Part shown: positions 30,248-38,700 of the stretch, piece by piece
Layout of the letters: each line of letters begins with the position of its first letter
Numbering within the stretch: the first letter of the stretch is position 1
NCBI RefSeq assembly: GCF_030315685.1
Contig: NZ_JASXSI010000008.1
Location: forward strand, 1-64,000
Source of the DNA: Gordonia sp. ABSL11-1
Lineage (GTDB): Bacteria; Actinomycetota; Actinomycetes; Mycobacteriales; Mycobacteriaceae
Direction of reading: 5' to 3'
Length of the DNA stretch: 64,000 bases
Translations under genes and position numbers: made by a program
Notes under the pieces: model-generated
What the model was told of the DNA's origin: nothing
The model's database searches: none
The model's input: only the letters and a program-made list of their open reading frames with translations

Positions 30248-30273
30248 AGGTTACGGCGGGCGAGGTGTGCCGA

Positions 30274-30313
30274 CGACTCAGGCCCACCGATCCGTTCGGG
30301 TGGGCCTGAGTCG
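30274..30313. terminator. Strong 15-bp-stem terminator hairpin
   Basis: CGACTCAGGCCCACC (30274-30288) and GGTGGGCCTGAGTCG (30299-30313) form a perfect 15-bp stem with a 10-nt loop. It sits between the lipase side and the 3' end of the FecB gene (stop at 30346), where it can stop transcripts from both directions. There is no T-run, as is common in high-GC actinobacteria. Confidence 0.8.
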
Positions 30314-30345
30314 TGAGGCGCGCTGTCCGGGTGTCGCTACCGGTG

Positions 30346-31341
30346 TCAGAGTCGCGCGGCGACGGGGTTCAGCAGTCCGATCACGTAGTCGACCGACGGC
30401 GCGCTCGGCACGCCGAAGGCGGGTGCGTTGTCGTTGGTCAGATAGACGACGGTGTCGTCGGAGACCGCGGTGAGGTTGTCCCATCCCGGAACGCGTTGAT
30501 ACACCGAGTCGTCACCGAGGCTCCACGCGACGAGGAGGTCGGAGTCCAGCAGATCGACACGCTCGGGCGAGATGGGCGACCGCGTCGCGCTGCCCTTGTG
30601 CTCGGCTGCCAGCCTCGGATTGAGGACGAAGCCGAGTTGGGCGAGCAGCCCTGCAGCGGAGTCCCTCGTCGAGTTGATCGCGCCGATCTGCCCGGTCGGT
30701 TGGAACTGCGCGAAGGTGAACGTCTTGCCGACTGCGTTCGGATGATCGGACTTGAACGTCGCGATCTTGGCGTCGGTCTGCTTGATCAGGTCGTCGGCCT
30801 CGGATTCCTTGCCGAAGATCTTGCCGGTGGTGCTCGCGACGTCTTCCCACGTGTCCGTGGTGGCGCCTTTCTGCATCACGGGGATGGTCGGGGCGACCGC
30901 ACTGAGACGGTCGTAGTTCTTCTGGTCGCCGAGGTACCCCGCCAGGATCAGGTCCGGTTTGTAGGCGGCGAGCTCGGAGATGTCGAGAGCGGCGATCGAC
31001 GGGACCACCTTGACCTCTGAGGTGTGCTCGGGCGTCCATTCGAACGTGTTGTTCGGGCCGGCGTATCCCTGCTCCTTGAACTCGGCCGTGATGGGGATGT
31101 CGAGCGCCGCAAGGGTATCGGTCCAGTTGGTGAGCAGGGTGACGACGCGTTCAGGACGCTTGTCGATCGTGGTGGAGCCGTACTCGTGGTCGATCGTAAG
31201 CGGCGTGTACGTGGCCGAACTGCTCGACGAATCGTCCTCGGCCGGGGCCGAGCACGCCGAGACGAGGGCGGCGAGGGTGACGAGCAACGCGGTCGCGGCG
31301 ACGAGAACCGTACGACGACCTCCGGTGCGCATGGTGTTCAT
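30346..31341 (-). CDS. Siderophore-binding lipoprotein (FecB/FepB-like)
   Basis: A 331-aa substrate-binding protein of a ferric-siderophore ABC importer. The lipobox LVSAC places the lipidated cysteine at residue 30, followed by a Ser-rich linker. The periplasmic-binding fold of the TroA/FecB class is evident (RPERVVTLLTNWTDTLAALDIP, then AAYKPDLILAGYLGDQKNYDRLSAVAPTIPV). It is the last gene of the entB-entA-fecB unit, 45 bp behind entA, and ends at a strong terminator. No permease or ATPase lies nearby, so these are elsewhere or beyond the right edge. Binding of the siderophore made here is inferred. Confidence 0.9.
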   Translation of the reverse strand: MNTMRTGGRRTVLVAATALLVTLAALVSACSAPAEDDSSSSSATYTPLTIDHEYGSTTIDKRPERVVTLLTNWTDTLAALDIPITAEFKEQGYAGPNNTFEWTPEHTSEVKVVPSIAALDISELAAYKPDLILAGYLGDQKNYDRLSAVAPTIPVMQKGATTDTWEDVASTTGKIFGKESEADDLIKQTDAKIATFKSDHPNAVGKTFTFAQFQPTGQIGAINSTRDSAAGLLAQLGFVLNPRLAAEHKGSATRSPISPERVDLLDSDLLVAWSLGDDSVYQRVPGWDNLTAVSDDTVVYLTNDNAPAFGVPSAPSVDYVIGLLNPVAARL

Positions 31342-31386
31342 GGCGGTACCAATCGTTCAGGTGGGCAGACGAAATCGAGGGACGTG

Positions 31387-32106
31387 TCACATGTCCAACG
31401 TCGCACCTCCGTCGATGCGGAGGTCGTGCATGGTCACGTGTCGTGCGGCGTCCGAGGCAAGGTAGACCACGGCGGCCGCGATGTCTGTCGGAGCCGCGAT
31501 GCGCTGCAAAGGGATTCCGAGCCGATGCTGTGCCGGATCGCCGGCGAGGACGGCGTCGCGATCGTCATCCGACGTCCACATACCGCGCAGCATCGGCGTA
31601 TCGGTCGAACCGGGCGAGACGATGTTCACCCGCACACCATGTCCGGCGACGGCGAGGCCGATGCTCCGCGCATACGACGTCGCCGCCGCCTTCGACGCGG
31701 CGTACGGCGCCATCCGGGCTCGCGGGGTCGCACCCGCATTGCTGGAGATCACGACGGCACTGCCGCGCCGACGGTCCGTCATCGACTGGACCGCGACATC
31801 GAGGATGTTGCGCACGCCGCCGGCGTTGACGGCCATGCAGATGTCCCAGTCCTCGCTGAGGACGCCAGCCGCGCTGACCACGAGATCGATGGGGCCCTCG
31901 TCGTTCTCGACCGCCTTCCACGCCATGGCGACGGCCGCACGATCGGAGACGTCCACCGCTCGGACGGCGGCACCGTCGAGGTCCCACCCGTGTACATCCG
32001 CGCCGGCCGCGGTGAGGGCGTCGACGACGGCCCGCCCGATCCCGCCGGTGGCGCCGGTCACGACGGCGCGTCTGCCGGTGATTCCCTCGACGTCGGCGAC
32101 ACTCAC
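31387..32106 (-). CDS. entA: 2,3-dihydro-2,3-dihydroxybenzoate dehydrogenase
   Basis: A 239-aa short-chain dehydrogenase that oxidises 2,3-dihydro-2,3-dihydroxybenzoate to 2,3-dihydroxybenzoate with NAD. Motifs: TGATGGIG (cofactor), SAAG, catalytic YAASKAA, and the EntA-type ending ITMHDLRIDGGATLDM-like (VTMHDLRIDGGATLDM). The sequence RVNIVSPGSTDTPMLRGMW is characteristic of the EntA/DhbA subgroup. It overlaps entB by 4 nt and is followed by the FecB-like gene. Confidence 0.93.
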   Translation of the reverse strand: MSVADVEGITGRRAVVTGATGGIGRAVVDALTAAGADVHGWDLDGAAVRAVDVSDRAAVAMAWKAVENDEGPIDLVVSAAGVLSEDWDICMAVNAGGVRNILDVAVQSMTDRRRGSAVVISSNAGATPRARMAPYAASKAAATSYARSIGLAVAGHGVRVNIVSPGSTDTPMLRGMWTSDDDRDAVLAGDPAQHRLGIPLQRIAAPTDIAAAVVYLASDAARHVTMHDLRIDGGATLDM

Positions 32107-32786
32107 CGGATGATGCCGCTCGAGACCGTGTGCATGCGGTCGCCCCGGGATTGGGCGGCGGCCGAGAGCGTCTCGGTCACCTGATCGGCGGACACGACGA
32201 GACCCGCCCGTTTACCGATGTACTCACCGGCCATCTGGTGTTCCTCGCGGCTGAAGTCGCCCATGGCGTCGATCACGAAGAACGGTTTCACGTCGCTCAT
32301 GAATGCCTCGGTGGCGCTGATCATGCATCCCATGTGGGCATAGACGCCCACGACGATGAGCTGGTCGCGCCCGTGATGTCCGAGGAGCTGTCGGAGGTCG
32401 GTTCGTTGGAATCCGGAATAGCGCCACTTGGTGACCCGGATGTCGCCGTCGTTCGGCTCGAGTTCGGGGACGATGTCCTCGTCTCGACCGGAGACGAGGC
32501 CCTTGCCCCAGAAATCGGCAAGGATGCCGCGACGAGACGGATGCTGGTCACCGGGTTGTGCCGTGTAGACGACCGGTACGCCGGCACGACGACAGGCCTC
32601 GCGAATGCGGACCATGTTCGGCAGCGCGGTCGCCATCGGCTCCTGGTCGCGCTGGTAGGCGTCGATGAAGTACCGCTGCATGTCGTGGATCAGCAAGGCG
32701 CTGCGATGGGCATCCAATGTCCAGTTCACACGAGCGGGAAACGGTCCGCGGGGAATCTCGTAAGGGTTGATCGAAGGAATGGCCAC
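32103..32786 (-). CDS. entB: Isochorismatase (EntB N-domain only)
   Basis: A 227-aa isochorismatase that hydrolyses isochorismate to 2,3-dihydro-2,3-dihydroxybenzoate and pyruvate. The start MAIPSINPY, the LLIHDMQRYFIDAY active-site strand, VTKWRYSGFQRTDL and VGVYAHMGCMISATEAFM are diagnostic of EntB/DhbB. Unlike E. coli EntB it ends after the hydrolase domain and has no aryl carrier domain; that function is supplied by the free-standing ArCP at 60064-60345. The start is GTG 32786, only 24 bp from the divergent entE start, with no Shine-Dalgarno. Confidence 0.93.
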   Translation of the reverse strand: MAIPSINPYEIPRGPFPARVNWTLDAHRSALLIHDMQRYFIDAYQRDQEPMATALPNMVRIREACRRAGVPVVYTAQPGDQHPSRRGILADFWGKGLVSGRDEDIVPELEPNDGDIRVTKWRYSGFQRTDLRQLLGHHGRDQLIVVGVYAHMGCMISATEAFMSDVKPFFVIDAMGDFSREEHQMAGEYIGKRAGLVVSADQVTETLSAAAQSRGDRMHTVSSGIIR

Positions 32787-32790
32787 TCCG

Positions 32791-32809
32791 TTAGGGTAGC
32801 CTCACCTCT
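32791..32809. promoter_or_regulatory. Iron box within the entB/entE divergent promoter
   Basis: TTAGGGTAGCCTCACCTCT matches the iron-box consensus at 15 of 19 positions. It fills nearly the whole 24-bp gap between the two divergent start codons and covers both candidate -10 elements: TAGCCT (32797-32802, rightward) and TACCCT (minus strand, 32793-32798, leftward). Each lies 6-8 nt from its start codon, so repressor binding would shut both directions at once. Confidence 0.75.
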
Positions 32810-32810
32810 C

Positions 32811-34388
32811 GTGAAGGTTTCGCCGTGGCCCCCCGAACTGGTCGACCACTACCGTGCGCTGGGATTATGGCGCGGGGAGACGTTCGACGACATCGTGCGC
32901 ACCCGTGCCGCCGATCCCGATACCGCGTCGCGGACCGCGGTCGTCGACGCCGAGCGCCGGCTGACCTACCGCGAACTGCACGAGCGCGTGGACCGGCTGG
33001 CAGCGGGACTCGCCGCCCTGGGCATCGAGCCCGAGGATCGGATCCTGCTGCAGATCCCGAACCGGGTCGCCTACGTGGAGGCCGTGTTCGCGGTGTTCCG
33101 GGCGCGTGCGATCCCGGTGTTCGGGCTGCCGGCCCATCGGGAGGCCGAGCTCGTCGGTATCGCCCGGTCCGCGGGCGCCGTGGCCATCGTCTCGCCTCGC
33201 ACCCACGAGGGCTACGACCATCGCGCACTCGCCGAGAGCGTTGCGGTGCAGGTGGATTCTGTGCGCCATCTCATCGACGTCGAGGATCTCGAATCGCTGT
33301 TCGCCGAACCGATCGAGCATGGTCGCGCGGATCCGTCGGACCTCGCCTTCCTGCAACTGTCCGGCGGCAGCACCGGCATCCCGAAACTGATCCCGCGGAC
33401 CCACGACGACTACCTCTACAGCGTGCGTCGCAGCAACGAGGTGTGCGGGGTCACCGCCGACACCGTGTACCTCGCGACATTACCGGTGGCACACAACTTC
33501 CCGATGAGTTCGCCGGGCATCCTCGGCGCGCTCGTCGCCGGCGGAACGGTGGCGCTCACCGCGTCCCCGACGCCGTCCGTCGCCTGGCAGATCGTGGCTG
33601 CCGAACGTGTCACGATGACCGGGCTGGTGCCGCCACTGGCGCGGCTGTGGACCGAGACCGCCGAGCGCGGAACCGATCTCGACATCTCCTCCCTGCAGAC
33701 GATCCAGGTCGGCGGGGCCCGGTGCCCCGACGAGCTGGCCCGTCGGATCGGGCCGGCCCTGGGCGTCACCCTGCAGCAGGTGTTCGGCATGGCCGAGGGG
33801 CTGGTCTGCTACACACGTCTCGACGACCCGATCGACGAGATCTGCACCACGCAGGGGCGTCCCATGTCCGACGAGGATGAGGTGCGCCTGGTCGACGAGG
33901 ACGGGAACCCGGTCGACACGGGGCCCGGGTTCCTGGAGACGCAGGGTCCGTACACGATCCGGAGCTACTGGCAGGGGGCAGCCTCGGCCTCGTTTGCGCC
34001 GGACGGCTGGTATCGCACCGGCGACGTCGTCGAGCGCGATCAACACGGCAACATCATCGTCCGGGGCCGGGGCGGCGACCGGATCAACCGCGGCGGCGAG
34101 AAGGTGTCGGCCGAACAGCTCGAAGAGCAGTTGCTCGCGCACCCCGCGGTGCGCGACGCGGTCGTCGTCGCCGTCGCCGACTCCTATCTCGGTGAACGCA
34201 CCTGTGCCTATCTGATCCCCGAGGATCCGGAGCAGCCGCCCAGTCTGGCCGGGATCCGCGCCTTCGTCCGCGAGGCCGGGCTCGCCGAGTGGAAGCTCCC
34301 CGACACCGTCACGGTGATCGAGGAGTTCCCGGAGACGGGCGTCGGGAAGGTCAGCCGCAAGAAGCTGCGCGCACTTCTCGCGGGCTGA
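32811..34388 (+). CDS. entE: 2,3-dihydroxybenzoate-AMP ligase
   Basis: A 525-aa ANL enzyme that adenylates 2,3-dihydroxybenzoate and loads it on the aryl carrier protein. The N-terminus VSPWPPELVDHYRALGLWRGETF and the P-loop LSGGSTGIPKLIPRTHDDY are specific to EntE/DhbE, and NFPMSSPG matches the aryl-acid pocket region of the family; the C-terminal GVGKVSRKKLR carries the catalytic lysine. The start is GTG 32811 with no ribosome site, abutting the iron box, so a leaderless mRNA is likely. It converges with the exporter gene 38 bp downstream, where GGGCATCACGACAC occurs twice. Confidence 0.94.
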   Translation: MKVSPWPPELVDHYRALGLWRGETFDDIVRTRAADPDTASRTAVVDAERRLTYRELHERVDRLAAGLAALGIEPEDRILLQIPNRVAYVEAVFAVFRARAIPVFGLPAHREAELVGIARSAGAVAIVSPRTHEGYDHRALAESVAVQVDSVRHLIDVEDLESLFAEPIEHGRADPSDLAFLQLSGGSTGIPKLIPRTHDDYLYSVRRSNEVCGVTADTVYLATLPVAHNFPMSSPGILGALVAGGTVALTASPTPSVAWQIVAAERVTMTGLVPPLARLWTETAERGTDLDISSLQTIQVGGARCPDELARRIGPALGVTLQQVFGMAEGLVCYTRLDDPIDEICTTQGRPMSDEDEVRLVDEDGNPVDTGPGFLETQGPYTIRSYWQGAASASFAPDGWYRTGDVVERDQHGNIIVRGRGGDRINRGGEKVSAEQLEEQLLAHPAVRDAVVVAVADSYLGERTCAYLIPEDPEQPPSLAGIRAFVREAGLAEWKLPDTVTVIEEFPETGVGKVSRKKLRALLAG

Positions 34389-34426
34389 CCCAGGGCATCA
34401 CGACACGGACCTCCCGACACCGGGCA

Positions 34427-35728
34427 TCACGACACCGAGGTCTCCTGCACCGCCGGCTCCTTCCGCACCCCCGCCAGCGAGCGCAGCGTGAGAGCGGCGA
34501 TCGCTGACAGCACGACCATCACGATGCCGTAGTAGATGATGGCCTCGGAGGCAACCCAGATCGTGCCGAACGCACCGGCGACGACGGCGCCGACGGTGAC
34601 ACCCCCGACCTCCTGTGCCATCCAGATGCCGTTCACCCGGCCGAGCAGGGGTCCGGGGGTGTGATGCTGGATGATGGCGTAGCGCAACACTTCCTGGATG
34701 GCCTCGATGAATCCGATGACCACAAGCAGCGCCAGCGCGAGCCAGATGATCGGCGCGAGCCCGAAGAGGATCTGGACCACGAAGGTCAACGTCAGTGCAC
34801 TCACGAGCACCACGCCGGGTCGCTGGACCGCCGACAACCAGCCGCTGGTGAGTGCCGCGACCATCGCGCCGGCCGCGACCGCCGCGTAGAGCAGTCCGGT
34901 GGCGCGCGCGTCGCTGTCGAAGCGTTCGGCCACCAATGCGGGCAACAGGGCGACGATGCCCGCGCCCAGCATCGCGAGCACGCCGACGATCATCACACCG
35001 GCTACGACACGCTGGCCGACGATGAACCGCACCAGGGATGTCTTTGCCTGCGGTGCAGCGGGTTCGGTCCCGGTCGGCGGCGTCGGTGGCGTGTGGCCGA
35101 CCACCGGGGCGGTCGGCGGCATCGCCGGCAGACCGGTCAGGATGAGGACTGTGGTGGTCGCCAGGCACGCGGCGATCACGTAGGCCCATTCGACGCCGGC
35201 GCCCGCGATGATGAATCCGGCGATGCCGGGTGAGACGGCGGAGCCGATCCGCACGGTCAACGCACTCAGCGCACCGACGGCCACCAACTGATCGCGAGGG
35301 ATGAGGGTCGGCACCGCCGCCATCAACGCCGATGTCGACAGGGCGCCGATCAATCCGTCGATCCCGGCCAGTCCGTAGAGGACCGCCACGGACGGCGTCC
35401 CGGCGATCAGTCCGAACGCGTTGATCGCGAGACCCGCGAACGAGAGTGCCGCTCCGGATCGGCCGATCAGGATCAGACGTTTGCGGTCGAACCTGTCGGC
35501 GAGGGAGCCGCCCACGAGCATCCCGACGAAGGTCGTGATGCCGGTGACAGCGGTGGCCGCGCCGACCTGTGCCGAGGACTTCGTCAGGTCGTACATCTGC
35601 ACCGGCACCGACACCAGCAGCAGTCCGATGCCGATCAGTGAGATGAGCCGCGCGACGAAGATGCGACGAAACGGTGCACTCTCGCGCAAAGGTGAGATGT
35701 CGATGAGTAGGGATCGTGCCTTGCTCAC
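34427..35728 (-). CDS. entS: EntS-type siderophore exporter (MFS)
   Basis: A 433-aa major-facilitator protein with about twelve membrane helices and a Pro/Thr-rich cytoplasmic loop near residues 205-235. It resembles the enterobactin exporter EntS through its length, for example FRRIFVARLISLIGIGLLLVSVPVQMYDLT, the loop GGSLADRFDRKRLIL and LLGRVNGIWMAQEVGG. GTG 35728 overlaps the stop of the large NRPS by 4 nt, so it is the last gene of the NRPS operon and most likely exports the finished siderophore. Confidence 0.92.
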   Translation of the reverse strand: MSKARSLLIDISPLRESAPFRRIFVARLISLIGIGLLLVSVPVQMYDLTKSSAQVGAATAVTGITTFVGMLVGGSLADRFDRKRLILIGRSGAALSFAGLAINAFGLIAGTPSVAVLYGLAGIDGLIGALSTSALMAAVPTLIPRDQLVAVGALSALTVRIGSAVSPGIAGFIIAGAGVEWAYVIAACLATTTVLILTGLPAMPPTAPVVGHTPPTPPTGTEPAAPQAKTSLVRFIVGQRVVAGVMIVGVLAMLGAGIVALLPALVAERFDSDARATGLLYAAVAAGAMVAALTSGWLSAVQRPGVVLVSALTLTFVVQILFGLAPIIWLALALLVVIGFIEAIQEVLRYAIIQHHTPGPLLGRVNGIWMAQEVGGVTVGAVVAGAFGTIWVASEAIIYYGIVMVVLSAIAALTLRSLAGVRKEPAVQETSVS

Positions 35729-38700
35729 AGGGTGTTGCCTCCCAATTGTCCGGAGTCGGTGCCGCCGACGTGCTCGGCGCCGGCCGACTGTTCGCTACCG
35801 TCGGCGCCGCCGGCGGTGAGGTCGCGGAGTACCGCGACCCACCGGTCGGCGAGGGCGACGACCGCCTCGCGTGCGATCAGGCCGGGCTGGTATGTCCAGT
35901 TCGCCTGCATTCGGGTTCCGTCCGGTCCGTCGAGCGTGGTCACGTCGACGACGAGCCCGTGCCCGGCGGGCATGGCGTCGTCCGGTCCGATTTCGGCCGA
36001 TTCCGGGGCCATTCCCCAGTCGCCGAACCCGAACGAACGGTACCGGCCCAGATAGTTGAACTCTATTGCGGCACCGGGCAGATCCTGCCGATCGAGATAC
36101 CGCAGGATGCCGTAGCCGATGCCGCCGTCGGGCAGGCCCGCACGCTGTGCGGTGAGTGCCCGCACCTGCTCGCGCGGCGATCCACCGCCACCCACCCGCA
36201 CGGGGTGCACGGCCGTGAACCACCCGACGGTGCCGTTCAGATCCGCACCGGGCACGAGGTGCTCCTCCCGACCGTGCCCCTCGAGGTCGACGAGCGTCGG
36301 AACGCCGATGGCCACGCCGAACGCTCCGAGCAGCACATCGTCGACGGCGGCGCCGAGTACCGACGGCACCGGCCCCAGGAGGCTCTCGGCGATCTCGACG
36401 TCGATCTCGACCCGATGCCGCCGTGCCGTGCCCTGCAGGTCGATCGACGGGTCGAGCGTCCGCATGAACAACGCGTCGGCCGACGGCACCGACCCGCCCA
36501 GCAGGTTCTCCCACATCGGCAGTTCCGCCGACCGGTCGAGTGAGACCAGTGCGCGGGCCCACGACGCGAACGCGGTGGGTGCGGCGGGCAAGGAAACCTG
36601 CTCGGTACCGTCGTGCAGCTGGGTGTAGATCGCCACCAGTTCCGGTACGAGTGTGCGCCAGGAGACGCCGTCGACGACCAGGTGGTGCACCGCCAGAAGG
36701 AGACGCCCGGGGACGTCGGGGCCGCGATCGACCCAGACCGCCGATGCCATCACACCTGCCTCTGGATCCAGGCGTGCGCGGGCTCGTCGCGCGACGGCGG
36801 CGATGTCGTCGTCGGTCTCGCGGATCAGGAGTGCGCCGGTCACCGATTCCGGCACCTCGAGACGCCACGGTCCGTCATCCACGACGAGCCTCGCACGCAA
36901 CATGTGATGCCGGGCGACGAGCCTCGCCAGCGTCGACCGCAGCACCTCGAGGTCGAGGTCGGCGGGTACGGTGAGCAACGCGGATTGATGGAATCCACGG
37001 ATGAGGTCGACCGGTCGCCCGCCCCTCGTATCGCCGGCCGCCGCGACGCCCGAGCCGCAGTGGCGGACGAGCTCCTCGAGCCACCGGATGATGGGTGTGG
37101 CGGGGACCGCACCCGAGGAGATCTCTGGCACTGCACGCACCGCGGGGGCGTCGGCAGGATCGTCGAGCATCTGCGTCAGTTCGCCCGCGGTCTGCCCGGT
37201 CATGATGTCGCGCGGCGAGACCACGAAGCCCTCGGCGCGCAGCCGTGCGACGAGTTGCATCGCGACGATGCTGTCGCCACCCAGCTCGCCGAAGTCCTCG
37301 TCCAGACCGACCTGCTCGCGCGGAAGGCCGAGGACGTCCGCGATGGCGTGACATATCTGTTGCTGCACAGGGCTTTCCGGAGTGCGAACAGTGGTCTTGA
37401 ACTCCGGCTCGGGGAGTGCGCGTCGATCGATCTTGCCGTTGGCGAGGGTCGGGAACGAGTCGAGCACGACGACCGACGACGGCACCATGTAGTCCGGCAG
37501 CACATCGCGGACCGCCGCGCGCACCACGGATGCGTCGGGTGGGGCGTCGGACCCCGAACCGTCGGAAACGGCCACGGCGTGCCCGACGACATAGCCGACG
37601 AGTCGTCCGGAACGCGCCACGGCGAGTGCGGTGTCGACGCCGGGCACGCTGACGAGCGCGGCCTCGACCTCGCCGAGTTCCACGCGGAAGCCACGGATCT
37701 TCACCTGATCGTCGCCGCGTCCGCGGTACTCGAGGTTGCCGTCGCGACGACGCCGAACGGTGTCGCCGGTCCGGTACATGCGGGAACCGTCCGCCGAGAA
37801 CGGATCCGCGACAAAGCGTTCCGAGGTCAGATCGCCTCGCCCCAGATAGCCGCGGGCCAGTCCCGCCCCGGACAGGTACAGCTCACCGTCGACGCCGTGC
37901 GGAACCGGCAGCAACGCGCTGTCGAGCACGTATGCCCGGGCGCCGTCCACCGGCGAACCGATGACGGGATGCTCGGCGTCAGAAGCGCGGGCGACGAGGG
38001 CGTCGACGGTGGCCTCCGTCGGGCCGTACAGGTTGTAGGCGTCGGAATCGGTGAGTGCCCGCAGCTCCTGCCACTGTGCATCCGGGACGGACTCGCCGCC
38101 GAATCCGATGGCGGCCATTGAGCGTTCGGCCCCACCCAGCAGGCGCAGGTGGGACGGCGTCAGCTCCAGGAAATCCCAGGCCTCCGAGGACAATCGGGCG
38201 GCCAGAGCCTGTGCGTCCCGCTGTGTGTCCGCGTCGACGATGCTGATCTCGTGGCCGTCGAGCAGCCACAGCTGGGGCTGCCACGAGGCGTCGAAGGCCA
38301 GGGACCAGGCGTGACCGACGCGAAGGCGATCACGCCCGGTGCGGGCCCTGGTCGGTTCATGCAGCATCCGCCGATGACTCGCGAACAGATTCGTCAACCC
38401 GCGATGCGGGACCACGACACCCTTCGGCACACCGGTGGAACCGGACGTGAAGATCAGGTACGCGGGATGATCGGGACGCAGCGTGCGGATCCGACGTATC
38501 GGGGGCACCGGGCCGTCGACCGGTGCGAGCAGCGGATCTTCCGGAGATTCCAGGACGAGGCGCGGACGCGCGGCCGCGAGCATCGAGTTGGCCCGCTCGG
38601 CCGGCGTGTCCGGCTCGATCGGGAGATAGGCTGCGCCGGAGTAGAGCACCGCGAGAATCGTCTCGAGCGCGACGACCGAACGCGGTAGGCGTACGACGAC

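Larger units (their letters stand above)
29719..30273. other. Gene-free region carrying repeat blocks
   Basis: About 555 bp between the lipase and the terminator of the siderophore locus. A 16-bp tandem repeat (CCCCGCTTCGCTCGAG, twice, about 29727-29758) comes first, then two homologous blocks of 21-bp repeats. Short open frames exist on both strands because the repeat length is a multiple of three, but none has a good start site or a recognisable product. Confidence 0.5.

Noticed and set aside
29663-30473. Short open frames through the 21-bp repeats encoding heptad-like peptides
   Set aside because: Open frames occur on both strands as a result of the 21-bp period, have no convincing ribosome sites, and end or start inside the terminator hairpin.
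32103-32786. Bifunctional EntB with its own aryl carrier domain
   Set aside because: The protein stops at 227 aa after the isochorismatase fold and has no GLDS site; the carrier is a separate gene.
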